Source of the DNA: Shouchella shacheensis
GTDB taxonomy: Bacteria; Bacillota; Bacilli; Bacillales; Bacillaceae_D
Assembly: GCF_001484965.1 (NCBI RefSeq)
Contig: NZ_LLYY01000008.1
Coordinates: forward strand, 62,001-126,000
Direction of reading: 5' to 3'
Length of the DNA stretch: 64,000 nucleotides
Position numbers and translations under genes: made by a program
The notes under the pieces: generated by a model
What the model saw: the letters and a program-made list of their open reading frames with translations, nothing else
What the model was told of the DNA's origin: nothing
The model's database searches: none
Part shown: positions 34,838-43,862 of the stretch, piece by piece
Numbering within the stretch: the first letter of the stretch is position 1
Layout: each line of letters opens with the position of its first letter

Positions 34838-36805
34838 TTAAATCGCGCGGATTGAGGCTACTCCTTCTCGCTTTGCGCGGATTACTTGCAGAACGAGAAC
34901 AAACAGAATGAGCGCGAGTCCAATACTGTCCTGGGTCATGTTTGGTGTCATGAACAGCACTGCTCCGACTGAGAGGATTATGCGGTAGATGACGTTCATA
35001 TGTGTCATCAAGAAGCCTTCGGCAGCTACTGCGAGTAAACTTACTCCAAGCACAGATGTGAGGGCGACAACGATTCCTTCCCCTAAGCTCGTATTTATTA
35101 AAAGAAGCGCGTCGTTATAAACGAATAAAAAGGGAACGATGAAGCCTGCAAGTGCCAGTTTCATCGAAATGAAGCCTGTTTGCATTGGCTGTCCCCCAGA
35201 TACGCCCGCCGCCGCAAATGAAGCAAGAGCAACCGGAGGGGTAATGTTGGCGAAAATGCCGAAGTAAAACACAAATAGATGAGCGACAAGTGGTTCAATT
35301 CCGAGTTGCACGAGAGCTGGAGCGGCCATTGTCGCCGTAATGATATAGGTGGGAATACTCGGAAGTCCCATTCCAAGGACAATGCATGTCACCATCGTGA
35401 ACAGTAAGGTTAAAAAGAGGCTTTCCCCTCCAAGTGTCACAATCGCATTTGCTAGATTGAGACCGAAGCCTGTTAGCGTAGCCACACCGACAACGAGACC
35501 GACCGTCGCACAAGCAACAGCAACGCCAAGAGCTGTCTTTGCACCGTTTTCCAGAGCTTCGAGAAGATCCCATCCGCTCATTCTTGTAGTTTTACGCACC
35601 ATTGCCACGGCAATGGTTACGAGAATCGTCAGAAACGCGGAAAAGATGATCGTCCGTCCACTAAAAAAGAGCATATACAAGAGAAAGATAAGAGGAATAA
35701 TGAGGTGTCCTCGGTCCTTAAGTACTTCTCTGACTAAAGGCAGGTTGTCCTTTGATATGCCTTTGAGCCCTTCTTTGGAAGCACGTATATGCACTTGAAC
35801 GATGACTCCTAAGTAGAAGAGAACAGCGGGCAATAACGCAGCGAGTGCGATTTGACCATAAGGAATACCTATAATTTCTGCCATGATGAAAGCAGAGGCC
35901 CCCATAATAGGTGGCAGAAGTTGTCCACCAACAGAGGCAGAGGCTTCAATGGCACCGGCAAAATTCTTTTTATAGCCGATTTTTTTCATGAGCGGAATGG
36001 TAAAGGCTCCCGTGGTCACAACGTTGGCAATAGCCGAACCGTTGATGCTGCCAAGAAAGCCAGAGGCAATCACCGATACTTTTGCTGGTCCGCCTCTCGT
36101 TTGTCCAGCAATGGCGAGGGCGATGTCGTTAAAAAACTGGCCCATCCCCGATTTCTGTAAGAAGGCCCCAAACAGAATAAATAAGAAAATATACGTCGCC
36201 GACACACCAATGGCCGTTCCATACACGCCTTCGGTGGTCACATACATAAAATTCACAAGGTCTTGCCATTCATAGCCTCTGTGTCTAAATATTCCCGGGA
36301 GCTCTCTTCCGAACAGTCCGTACAATAGGAATAAAATGGCTAGTGCCGGCAATCCCCATCCAGTCAGCCTTCTTGCGGCCTCTAGGACGAGAACAATAAG
36401 AATGGTTCCGAAGATGAGATCAACCGTATTAGGCAACCCCCCTCGTTGCACAAGGTCATCATACGCGTACATGATATAAACGGTTGTAGATAAAGCACTT
36501 GCAGCAAACAGAACGTCATACCAGGGGATGGTTTGATTCTTTGCGGCTTTTTTAAATGGCGGATAGAGAAGAAAGACAAGAATTAAGACAATCGACACAT
36601 GAAAGGATCGATGAATAAGCGTAGCAGGTGTGCCAAAGTAAGACGTGTAGAGGTGATAAAGGGAAAACATAATAGCAATAGCCGATATCAGATACAGCAG
36701 CCATTTGTTTTTAAAGGCACGCGTTCTTGATTCAGCGTCGTATTTTTTCAGGATTTCTTGATCGATGTCTTTTTCGGCAATGTCTGATCTCACTAACTTT
36801 TCCAT
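34838..36805 (-). CDS. TRAP transporter fused 4TM/12TM permease (TAXI type)
   Basis: A 655-residue permease in which the small and large TRAP subunits are fused, the form that partners TAXI binding proteins; about 18-19 membrane helices. Blocks QTRGGPAKVSVIASGFLGSINGSAIANVV, SASVGGQLLPPIMGASAFIMAEI and FGIFANITPPVALASFAAAGVSGG are typical. GTG 36814 overlaps the upstream stop; ATG 36805 with AGAGGTGA five bases before it is better. Last gene of the sigma-54 operon taxi-DUF1850-permease. Substrate unknown; TAXI systems import dicarboxylates or amino acids such as glutamate in the few studied cases. Confidence 0.9.
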   Translation of the reverse strand: MEKLVRSDIAEKDIDQEILKKYDAESRTRAFKNKWLLYLISAIAIMFSLYHLYTSYFGTPATLIHRSFHVSIVLILVFLLYPPFKKAAKNQTIPWYDVLFAASALSTTVYIMYAYDDLVQRGGLPNTVDLIFGTILIVLVLEAARRLTGWGLPALAILFLLYGLFGRELPGIFRHRGYEWQDLVNFMYVTTEGVYGTAIGVSATYIFLFILFGAFLQKSGMGQFFNDIALAIAGQTRGGPAKVSVIASGFLGSINGSAIANVVTTGAFTIPLMKKIGYKKNFAGAIEASASVGGQLLPPIMGASAFIMAEIIGIPYGQIALAALLPAVLFYLGVIVQVHIRASKEGLKGISKDNLPLVREVLKDRGHLIIPLIFLLYMLFFSGRTIIFSAFLTILVTIAVAMVRKTTRMSGWDLLEALENGAKTALGVAVACATVGLVVGVATLTGFGLNLANAIVTLGGESLFLTLLFTMVTCIVLGMGLPSIPTYIITATMAAPALVQLGIEPLVAHLFVFYFGIFANITPPVALASFAAAGVSGGQPMQTGFISMKLALAGFIVPFLFVYNDALLLINTSLGEGIVVALTSVLGVSLLAVAAEGFLMTHMNVIYRIILSVGAVLFMTPNMTQDSIGLALILFVLVLQVIRAKREGVASIRAI

Positions 36806-36810
36806 ACAGG

Positions 36811-37311
36811 TCACCTCTTTTTCAGCACCATTTCAATGCTCTCATGATGTGGAAGCTCACTTGACTCAAGAATCACTGCCCCGTTTTTTTTTAAGCGATA
36901 CTCAGCGGTGTGGGAGTGAATCCAGCGAATGGCTTCGTGTGCTTCCTCAATGTTCGTCATCGTTATAAGCCCATCATTCATAATAAGTTTTCCTTTGTTT
37001 GCTGGCGTTCCAGCCCCAAATGATTGTAAGACGAGCTCGTTAAGTACAAACGTCCCGTCTTCCTTAACGCGATAGCGTTCGATCCAGGGCGTTTTTTCAA
37101 TAGAATGAATCCAAGAGAGTTCAAGAACGTCTCCTGCTTCAACCGTGGATTGATAGAGGCGTTCCCCTTGCCGCTCTTCCCTGAGAATGAGTGTCCATTG
37201 TGTTTCTGTTGGTCCAAAAGGCAAAAGAGTTACAAGAAGGCATACAATGAGCGCGAACTGTTTCATCCGTTTAATGGAAGAGAAGGATGCCCCTTCCCCT
37301 CCTCCCTCCAT
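36811..37311 (-). CDS. DUF1850 protein of the TAXI-TRAP operon
   Basis: A 166-residue protein with an N-terminal hydrophobic helix (residues 16-34) and a short extracytoplasmic domain containing VLELSWIHSIEKTPWIERYRV, the DUF1850 hallmark. DUF1850 genes regularly sit between TAXI receptor and fused permease and are thought to be an accessory part of the transporter; no biochemical role is established. Start uncertain: ATG 37311 lacks a ribosome site, ATG 37266 would begin right at the hydrophobic helix. Stop codon lies five bases before the permease ATG. Confidence 0.82.
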   Translation of the reverse strand: MEGGGEGASFSSIKRMKQFALIVCLLVTLLPFGPTETQWTLILREERQGERLYQSTVEAGDVLELSWIHSIEKTPWIERYRVKEDGTFVLNELVLQSFGAGTPANKGKLIMNDGLITMTNIEEAHEAIRWIHSHTAEYRLKKNGAVILESSELPHHESIEMVLKKR

Positions 37312-37332
37312 TCACATTTTGACGTAAGTTGA

Positions 37333-38334
37333 TTATTCTAGGGCTCCTTGTTCTTCAAAGTAGCGTTCTGCTCCAGGGTGGAAGGGAATAGGCAGCCCTT
37401 GGTCCACCGTTTCAATTGTAATATCCGCTGCGGCATTGTGGGAATTTTGTAGCGTCTCCAGTTGGTCAAACAGCGCACTTGTGACATCATAGACAGCATC
37501 CTCTGAGAGTTCGTTCGAGATAATTAATAAGTTTTCAATGGAAGCAGTAGTAATGTCTTCTTCGTTATCATAAGTTCCTGCTGGAATCGTCGCTTCGGAA
37601 AAGAAAGGATACAGTTCCTGGAGCTTGGCTAGTCCTTCGCCTTCAATGGGAACGATCTTGGCATCGTTTTGTGTAGATAGGTCGATCACGGTAGCGTTTG
37701 GAAGACCGCTCGTCACAAAGGCTGCTTCAATCATTCCATTTTGAATTTGATCAATCGCTTCACTATAGGACAAATAATCCTCGTTGATATCGTCATAAGA
37801 CATGCCGTGGGCCTCTAAGATCATCTGTGCATTTAGTTCCACCCCTGAATTAGCTGCACCAACCCCTACATTTCTTCCTGCTAAGCCTTCGATGGAGTCA
37901 ATGTTGGCATCCTCTGTGGTGACCACTTGAACAAAATTGGGATACAAGGAAGCAATCGCGGTTAAATTTTCGACAGCGCCCGTTTCCTCAAAGGGTCCCG
38001 TTGCCTCTGTCGCCTGTGTAACCGCATCCGCCATTACAATAGCCAGTTCAGCTCGTCCTGTATCGATTAAGTTAATGTTCTCAACGGAAGCGCCAGTGGC
38101 CTGAACCGACACATCTGAATTCAGCTCATTTTCAAGCATGGTTCCCACTTGCGCTCCAATTTGATAGTAGACGCCGGATGTTCCTCCTGTTGCAATCGTT
38201 AGGAAATCAGCATCGAGGCCACCAGTGTCAACGTCCCCCTCGCCTTCGTTTCCATTGCCAGTTGTCTCTTCTCCGCCGTTACAAGCCACAAGAGCTAGTG
38301 CTAGGCCCGCGATGTAAAATGGTGTTTTCCTCAT
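37333..38334 (-). CDS. TAXI family TRAP solute receptor lipoprotein
   Basis: A 333-residue binding protein. The signal peptide ends in a lipobox ALVAC (Cys18) and is followed by an acidic linker; the mature domain starts FLTIATGGTSGVYYQIGAQVG, the TAXI family signature, and continues with VQATGASVENINLI and AELAIVMADAV. C-terminal GLPIPFHPGAERYFEE is the usual end. GAGGGGGAGACAC lies before ATG. First gene of the operon behind a -24/-12 promoter; with DUF1850 and the fused permease it forms a sodium-driven importer. Confidence 0.92.
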   Translation of the reverse strand: MRKTPFYIAGLALALVACNGGEETTGNGNEGEGDVDTGGLDADFLTIATGGTSGVYYQIGAQVGTMLENELNSDVSVQATGASVENINLIDTGRAELAIVMADAVTQATEATGPFEETGAVENLTAIASLYPNFVQVVTTEDANIDSIEGLAGRNVGVGAANSGVELNAQMILEAHGMSYDDINEDYLSYSEAIDQIQNGMIEAAFVTSGLPNATVIDLSTQNDAKIVPIEGEGLAKLQELYPFFSEATIPAGTYDNEEDITTASIENLLIISNELSEDAVYDVTSALFDQLETLQNSHNAAADITIETVDQGLPIPFHPGAERYFEEQGALE

Positions 38335-38375
38335 TGTGTCTCCCCCTCAAGAAAAATGTAGATCACAATACCTAG

Positions 38376-38393
38376 AAGCAAGAAGCGTGCCAA
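38376..38393 (-). promoter_or_regulatory. Sigma-54 (-24/-12) promoter of the TAXI-TRAP operon
   Basis: Minus strand reads TTGGCACGCTTCTTGCTT, matching TTGGCACGN4TTGCWW at every defined base. It lies 42 bases before the receptor ATG and 87 bases after the stop of the sigma-54 activator gene, which is transcribed in the same direction. Confidence 0.88.
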
Positions 38394-38444
38394 GGAATCT
38401 CCTACGGAAGTTAAGCATTTTCAATGATTTTACGTTCTTGCAAG

Positions 38445-38484
38445 CGGCAAATAGTGCTGATCCGGAAATATTTGCCGGATCAGC
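38445..38484. promoter_or_regulatory. Nested palindromes, candidate activator-binding site or hairpin
   Basis: GCTGATCCGG-9 bases-CCGGATCAGC (38456-38484) is a perfect 10-bp inverted repeat; CGGCAAATA (38445-38453) and TATTTGCCG (38469-38477) form a second, interleaved one. On the minus strand no T run follows, so a terminator role is weak; the centre is about 80 bp upstream of the -24 element, a plausible enhancer position for the NtrC-like activator. Confidence 0.55.
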
Positions 38485-39841
38485 TTTCTTGCTCATAGGT
38501 TTTCAATTTATCTCGTAAACTACGTTCGCTCATTCCAAGCATGGCAGCCGTATTCTTTCGATGTCCGCCTAACGAGTCTAACGAAGCAAGAATCACTTCT
38601 TTTTCCACTTGCTTCATCGTCGCTCCGACAAACGCGTGGGCAGCCTGCGAACGAGAAATAGGAGCCAACACTTGATGGTCTTGGAGATAGCGTGGCAAAT
38701 GGTGAAGTTCAATTGCCTCTCCATCTGACATAACCATTGCCGCCTCAATCATGTTCGAAAGCTCACGAATATTCCCTGGGTATTCGTAATGAAGAAGAAA
38801 CTGTTCAGCCTGCTTTGAAAATCCGCGTACATTCGTTTGCAGCTCTTCATTGAACTGTTCAAGAAAGTAGCGAAAGAGCAGCGGAAGGTCATCCTTCCGT
38901 TCACGAAGTGGGGGGACTTCAAGCTGAATGACATTTAGGCGAAAGTAGAGATCCTCACGAAATTCTCCTTTGACGCACGCCTGCTGCAAATCCTTGTTCG
39001 TCGCTGCGATGACGCGGACATTCAGTTGCTCGGTCCGGTTAGAGCCAAGGGGGGTCACTTCCTTTTGCTGAAGGACGCGCAGCAACTTCGCCTGAAGGCT
39101 TAAAGGCATGTCGCCAATCTCATCAAGGAAAATTGTGCCTTCATTGGCAAGCTGAAACTTTCCAGCTTTGGCGGAGGTAGCTCCTGAAAAAGCCCCCTTC
39201 TGGTAGCCGAACAACTCGCTTTCAAGGAGTTGCTCAGGGATGGCGGCACAGTTAACGACTTCAAAAGGATGCTTTTTGCGCTTCCCCGAGAAATGAATTG
39301 CCCGTGCGACAAGCTCCTTGCCTGTGCCGCTTTCTCCCGTAACTAAAATGCTCGTATCCACATTTGTGACTTTCTCTATTAAGTGAAATAGCTGCCTCAT
39401 CGCTTGCGAGGAGCCCACCATTCCTTTTAAGTGATAAGAGCGTTCGAGCTCTTGGGACAAGTATTCTACTTTCTCATTCAGGTCGGTGTACTCAATCGCT
39501 TTGCTCAGAACGGAAAGTAGTTCTTCTGTATTTACCGGCTTTGTGATATAGGAATACGCTCCATTTTGCAGTGCTTTTACCGATGTCTCAATTGTTCCGT
39601 ATGCGGTAGCCATCACTACAGCGGTTTTGGACGAACGAGATTTGATTTCCTCGAGCACGTCAAGTCCGCTGCGCTGGCCAATCCGTAAGTCTAGGACGCA
39701 GACATGAACGATTCGTTCTGATATAAGGGAAAGGCCTTCATCTGGATCCGTTGTCGAATACACATTGTAATCATCCTCTAGGGCAAAGGTGAGCGCTGCA
39801 CAGATCGATGGCTCATCGTCAATGATTAGGACGGTTTTCAT
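38480..39841 (-). CDS. NtrC-like sigma-54-dependent response regulator
   Basis: A 453-residue activator: receiver domain 1-120 (DDEPSIC acidic pocket, phospho-Asp in CVLDLRIG near 52, Lys in TKPVN near 101), AAA+ domain about 140-370 with Walker A GESGTGKELVARAIH and Walker B GTIFLDEIGDM, and a C-terminal Fis-type helix-turn-helix (HRKNTAAMLGMSERSLRDKL). The sigma-54 contact loop reads GAFSGA rather than GAFTGA, a conservative Thr to Ser change. Starts inside the kinase stop codon (four-base overlap). Expected to act on the -24/-12 promoter just downstream. Confidence 0.93.
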   Translation of the reverse strand: MKTVLIIDDEPSICAALTFALEDDYNVYSTTDPDEGLSLISERIVHVCVLDLRIGQRSGLDVLEEIKSRSSKTAVVMATAYGTIETSVKALQNGAYSYITKPVNTEELLSVLSKAIEYTDLNEKVEYLSQELERSYHLKGMVGSSQAMRQLFHLIEKVTNVDTSILVTGESGTGKELVARAIHFSGKRKKHPFEVVNCAAIPEQLLESELFGYQKGAFSGATSAKAGKFQLANEGTIFLDEIGDMPLSLQAKLLRVLQQKEVTPLGSNRTEQLNVRVIAATNKDLQQACVKGEFREDLYFRLNVIQLEVPPLRERKDDLPLLFRYFLEQFNEELQTNVRGFSKQAEQFLLHYEYPGNIRELSNMIEAAMVMSDGEAIELHHLPRYLQDHQVLAPISRSQAAHAFVGATMKQVEKEVILASLDSLGGHRKNTAAMLGMSERSLRDKLKTYEQES

Positions 39842-41832
39842 TTTTGGTTCTCTCCTTTCTCACAAGAGACAGCGGGGAAAGTGATCTCTATCCGGCTGCC
39901 CTTGTTTTTTCTACTATAAATCGTGATTGTGCCTTTATTCTCATGAACGTATTGGAAGGAAATCGCTAACCCGAGACCCGTTCCGTTTTCTTTTGTTGTG
40001 AAAAAAGGCTCATAGGCTCTCATTCTCTGTTCCTCCGTAAATCCCATGCCTTCATCTATAATCGCAATTGTCACACGATCAGTGTTTTTTCGTGCTTCTA
40101 CTGTTAAGTTGCCCTCATTCAAAGAATTCATGGCATCAATGCCGTTAATGATAAGGTTAATCAGCACTTGCTTTAGCTGAGAGGGGTCGGCAAAAACACA
40201 GAGGTCACTTTTCCAAAGTTTCACAAGTTGCACACCTGCCCCCTGTGCTGAACGCTCGAAAAGGGCAGTGCTTTCCTCCAATAGGGTGGCCACGTCGACG
40301 ACCGTCTGTTTTTGTTTTTTGGGATTCGAATAATCAATAAGCCCTTTCATAAGTTGGTCAATACGGTCAATTTCTTTAGGAACGTATGTCACTATTTGCT
40401 CTTGGAAGCGTCGATTGCTCATTTTTTTCGGTAGCATCTCCACAAATGTCTTGATAGCAGAAAGTGGGTTCCTAGTTTCATGGGCAATGCTTGCAACTAG
40501 CCGCGAGAGTGCTTGACTCTTCTCCTGCTCATACATTTGGGTTCGCAGTGTTTTTTCTGTGGTGATGTCTTCGATAGCAAAGATCAGGCCCGTAATTGAT
40601 TTCGTAAAGTCATAAAGAGGATACACATAATAACGAAAGTAGAGGGTCGAACCATCACTAGGGCGCCACGTCGTTTCTATGCCCAAGTAGGTTTGGCCAG
40701 ACCCCAGAATAGAAGAATGTTTGTCTTCCAACCATTCTTTTAACAAAGGATTCTCTCGGTAAAAGGTGCCTACTAATTCGTGCGTTAGGCGAAGAATGGC
40801 TGCTGCCTTCGGGTTGCTGCTCGTAATGAGACCGTCATCACGAATGGTGATGATCCCCCTTGGACTTGAACTGAGAATTTGCCTTTGAAATTCAGTGCTG
40901 TTCTTCGTCTGTTTGATTTGTGATTGCAGAGAAAGATTCAACTCTTTCAGGGCAGAAGTCTGCTTATCAACCTCGCTCTTAAGCTGACGATTCCAGCGAA
41001 TGCCTAAAAAGACGATGGCAATCACAATAAGAAAAAGAGCGCCAATGATTTGGATGACGAGCCAGAGTTGATCGGTCAGCTTTGTATCAATATCTAAAAA
41101 CCAATCATCATGAATCGTCGAATACGTATTGTCTCGCTTTAACTCTCGTAGACCACTATTGATTTCGTGAAGCAACGCGTAATTATCTTTCGCGACAACG
41201 ATCGAGTAGTCTGCGGGTAGAAAGTAAGAATCTACCATCTCGTACTCGCTTTGTCCCGTGTGCTCCAAATAATAAGAGGCTGTTAAAACATTGCCGATAA
41301 ACACATCGGCCCGATCTCGCATGAGAATCTCCATCGCTGTAAGAGGGTTGGAAGCCACGTGATAGTGAACGTCGCGTATATTGCTAAGAAACTCGTACTC
41401 AAGCGTGTCCATTTGTAAGGCGATTCGATTTCCAGATAAATCGGTCGCGTTAGTGACTTCTTCATAGGCAGAAGGAGCGACAATACCGATCGACGTGGAG
41501 AGAATCGAGTCGCTAAACTCAACTTCATTGGCGAGATCATCCGTAAATGTTACCGAAAGAATAAGGTCGACGTCACCCTCCTTAAGGGAACGAACGGCTT
41601 CCCGTTCTCTCATCGGTACAAACTCGACGTCTAATTCCTGTCTCTCAGATATCGCTTTCATTATATCAATCGAAAAACCGTCCAGTTCGCTCCCGTCAAT
41701 GTGGAGCGGGGGCAGCTGTGGATCGTAGGCGGCTATAAGGGCTTCTGACTCAGCAAAAAGGACCCTCTCATTTGAGGAATAAGTCACAAGGATAAGGAAA
41801 AGCGCCCCTCCGATCTTCAAAAAAGGTCGCAT
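39838..41832 (-). CDS. Sensor histidine kinase with periplasmic-binding-protein input domain
   Basis: A 664-residue kinase. Signal/anchor helix 1-28, an SBP_bac_3-type ligand domain about 32-250 (GFSIDIMKAISERQELDVEFVPM; LKEGDVDLILSVTFTDD), transmembrane helix about 258-280, coiled linker, PAS domain about 305-425, then HisKA (H-box IAHETRNPLSAIKTF) and HATPase with INGIDAMNSLNEGN, DEGMGFTEEQ and GTGLGLAIS. The fused binding domain implies direct sensing of an amino-acid-like or carboxylic solute outside the cell. GAGGTGGAGGTG lies before ATG. Cognate regulator follows with overlap. Confidence 0.92.
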   Translation of the reverse strand: MRPFLKIGGALFLILVTYSSNERVLFAESEALIAAYDPQLPPLHIDGSELDGFSIDIMKAISERQELDVEFVPMREREAVRSLKEGDVDLILSVTFTDDLANEVEFSDSILSTSIGIVAPSAYEEVTNATDLSGNRIALQMDTLEYEFLSNIRDVHYHVASNPLTAMEILMRDRADVFIGNVLTASYYLEHTGQSEYEMVDSYFLPADYSIVVAKDNYALLHEINSGLRELKRDNTYSTIHDDWFLDIDTKLTDQLWLVIQIIGALFLIVIAIVFLGIRWNRQLKSEVDKQTSALKELNLSLQSQIKQTKNSTEFQRQILSSSPRGIITIRDDGLITSSNPKAAAILRLTHELVGTFYRENPLLKEWLEDKHSSILGSGQTYLGIETTWRPSDGSTLYFRYYVYPLYDFTKSITGLIFAIEDITTEKTLRTQMYEQEKSQALSRLVASIAHETRNPLSAIKTFVEMLPKKMSNRRFQEQIVTYVPKEIDRIDQLMKGLIDYSNPKKQKQTVVDVATLLEESTALFERSAQGAGVQLVKLWKSDLCVFADPSQLKQVLINLIINGIDAMNSLNEGNLTVEARKNTDRVTIAIIDEGMGFTEEQRMRAYEPFFTTKENGTGLGLAISFQYVHENKGTITIYSRKNKGSRIEITFPAVSCEKGENQK

Positions 41833-42232
<400 letters not shown>

Positions 42233-42259
42233 AAGCTATAGTAACCACTTGTCCTAAAA

Positions 42260-43711
42260 TTAGACAGGGTAGTGACGATCTTCCGCCTGAACGCTAATCC
42301 ATTGGATGGTCGTAAATTCCTCAAGAATCCATTCTCCATTAAAACGTCCGCTCCCGGACTGTTTCACTCCCCCAAACGGCATGTGGGCTTCATCGTTGAC
42401 AGACATGTCATTGATGTGCACCATGCCGGACTGAAGTTTACGAGCGACCTGCATGCCGTGATAACGGTCATTTGTGAATACAGCACCGCTTAGTCCGTAC
42501 GGAGAATCATTGGCAATCCTGATCGCTTCTTCTTCACTAGAGGCACGAAGTAGCGTAGCTACCGGGCCAAACACTTCTTCTTTGGCTGCTGGCATATCAT
42601 TGGTGACTTCCGATAGGATCACTGGGTGAATAACCTGGTCCTCTGACCTAAATGCCGTATGCAATTTCGCACCCTGATCAATGGTTTTTTGGACCATTTG
42701 TTGGATATGCTCAAGCTGTTCCTTATTAATAATGGGTCCAACCAAAACGTTGTCAAGGGCTGGGTCTCCTGCTTTGATTCCTTTCGCTGCCTGAACGAAT
42801 TGTTCCACGAACGAATCATAAATGTCATGATGAATAATGATCCGGTTGAGCGCCAAGCATATTTGTCCCTGATGTAAAAAGGAGCCGAACGCAGCGGCAT
42901 TCGCTGCTTTTTGAATATCCGCATCCGGTAAAACAATCATCGCGTTATTTCCGCCAAGTTCTAGGGCGGTTTCTTTTAAACCTTTGCTTGCCAATTCTGC
43001 AATATGGGTGCCAACCTCTGTAGAACCTGTAAAAGAGATGAGTTTCGGCACGGGGTGCGTCACGAATTCGTCCCCGATTTCTGAACCACGACCGGCGACG
43101 ACGTGAACAGTACCAGCAGGAAAACCGGCTTCCTGAAGCAGATCAGCAATCAACAAACCAGAAGTAACGGGCGTCTCAGATGCGGGTTTTACAACGACAG
43201 TGTTGCCTGTCGCAAGTGCCGGGGCAATTGTACGAATGGCCAGATGAAACGGGAAATTCCATGGTCCGATAAGACCAATGACCCCTTTGGCCGAGCGGAA
43301 TGAATAGTTTTCTTTCCCCTCTATATTTGAGGGGGCGGTCGTCCCCTGCATCCGTGTCGGAAAAGAAAGGGATTCACGGATGATACTCATGGCTGACTGA
43401 ATTTCAATAGCGGCCTTTGTTTTGATGCTTCCTGATTCTTGAATCAGCCATTTTATAATATGGTCTTTATTGCTCTCAATGGCATCCAGTAAACGCAGAA
43501 GATAATTCTGGCGCTCTCCAGGAGATAATGCTTCCCACTCAGGTTGATAGGTCTCTGCAGCTCGGTATGCTCGGTCCAAGTCAATTGCGTTAGCGGAAGT
43601 TATTGTCCCTAACGATTCGCCATTGTAGGGATTTGTATTTTCAATGGTTTTTTTAGAGGAGCCATTAACCCACTGTCCATTAATGAATAGTTTTGTATAT
43701 TGGGTTTGCAT
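42260..43711 (-). CDS. Aldehyde dehydrogenase family protein
   Basis: A 483-residue NAD(P)-dependent aldehyde dehydrogenase. Motifs: GPWNFPFHLAIRTIAPALATGNTVVVKPA, FTGSTEVGTHIAE (cofactor loop), catalytic Glu in ALELGGNNAMIV (LELGG), catalytic Cys in FLHQGQICLALNR, and EEVFGPVATLL. The open frame extends 103 codons further upstream, but that part is not conserved; ATG 43711 with GGAAAGG about nine bases before it fits the family start. Related to benzaldehyde/YfmT-like enzymes; substrate not determinable. Convergent with the SDR remnant. Confidence 0.92.
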   Translation of the reverse strand: MQTQYTKLFINGQWVNGSSKKTIENTNPYNGESLGTITSANAIDLDRAYRAAETYQPEWEALSPGERQNYLLRLLDAIESNKDHIIKWLIQESGSIKTKAAIEIQSAMSIIRESLSFPTRMQGTTAPSNIEGKENYSFRSAKGVIGLIGPWNFPFHLAIRTIAPALATGNTVVVKPASETPVTSGLLIADLLQEAGFPAGTVHVVAGRGSEIGDEFVTHPVPKLISFTGSTEVGTHIAELASKGLKETALELGGNNAMIVLPDADIQKAANAAAFGSFLHQGQICLALNRIIIHHDIYDSFVEQFVQAAKGIKAGDPALDNVLVGPIINKEQLEHIQQMVQKTIDQGAKLHTAFRSEDQVIHPVILSEVTNDMPAAKEEVFGPVATLLRASSEEEAIRIANDSPYGLSGAVFTNDRYHGMQVARKLQSGMVHINDMSVNDEAHMPFGGVKQSGSGRFNGEWILEEFTTIQWISVQAEDRHYPV

Positions 43712-43862
43712 TCGAATCATCCTTTCCATAACGTTCTCACACAAAATAGAGTTCCCTGGGAAATATTTTTTCAAACGTTGGGGGGAATGAAGCGTCTTTT
43801 TTTGTTCCTCGGCTTCATGGTACAATGGGACAACTAGGAAAATGAACGGAGAAAATACTGTT

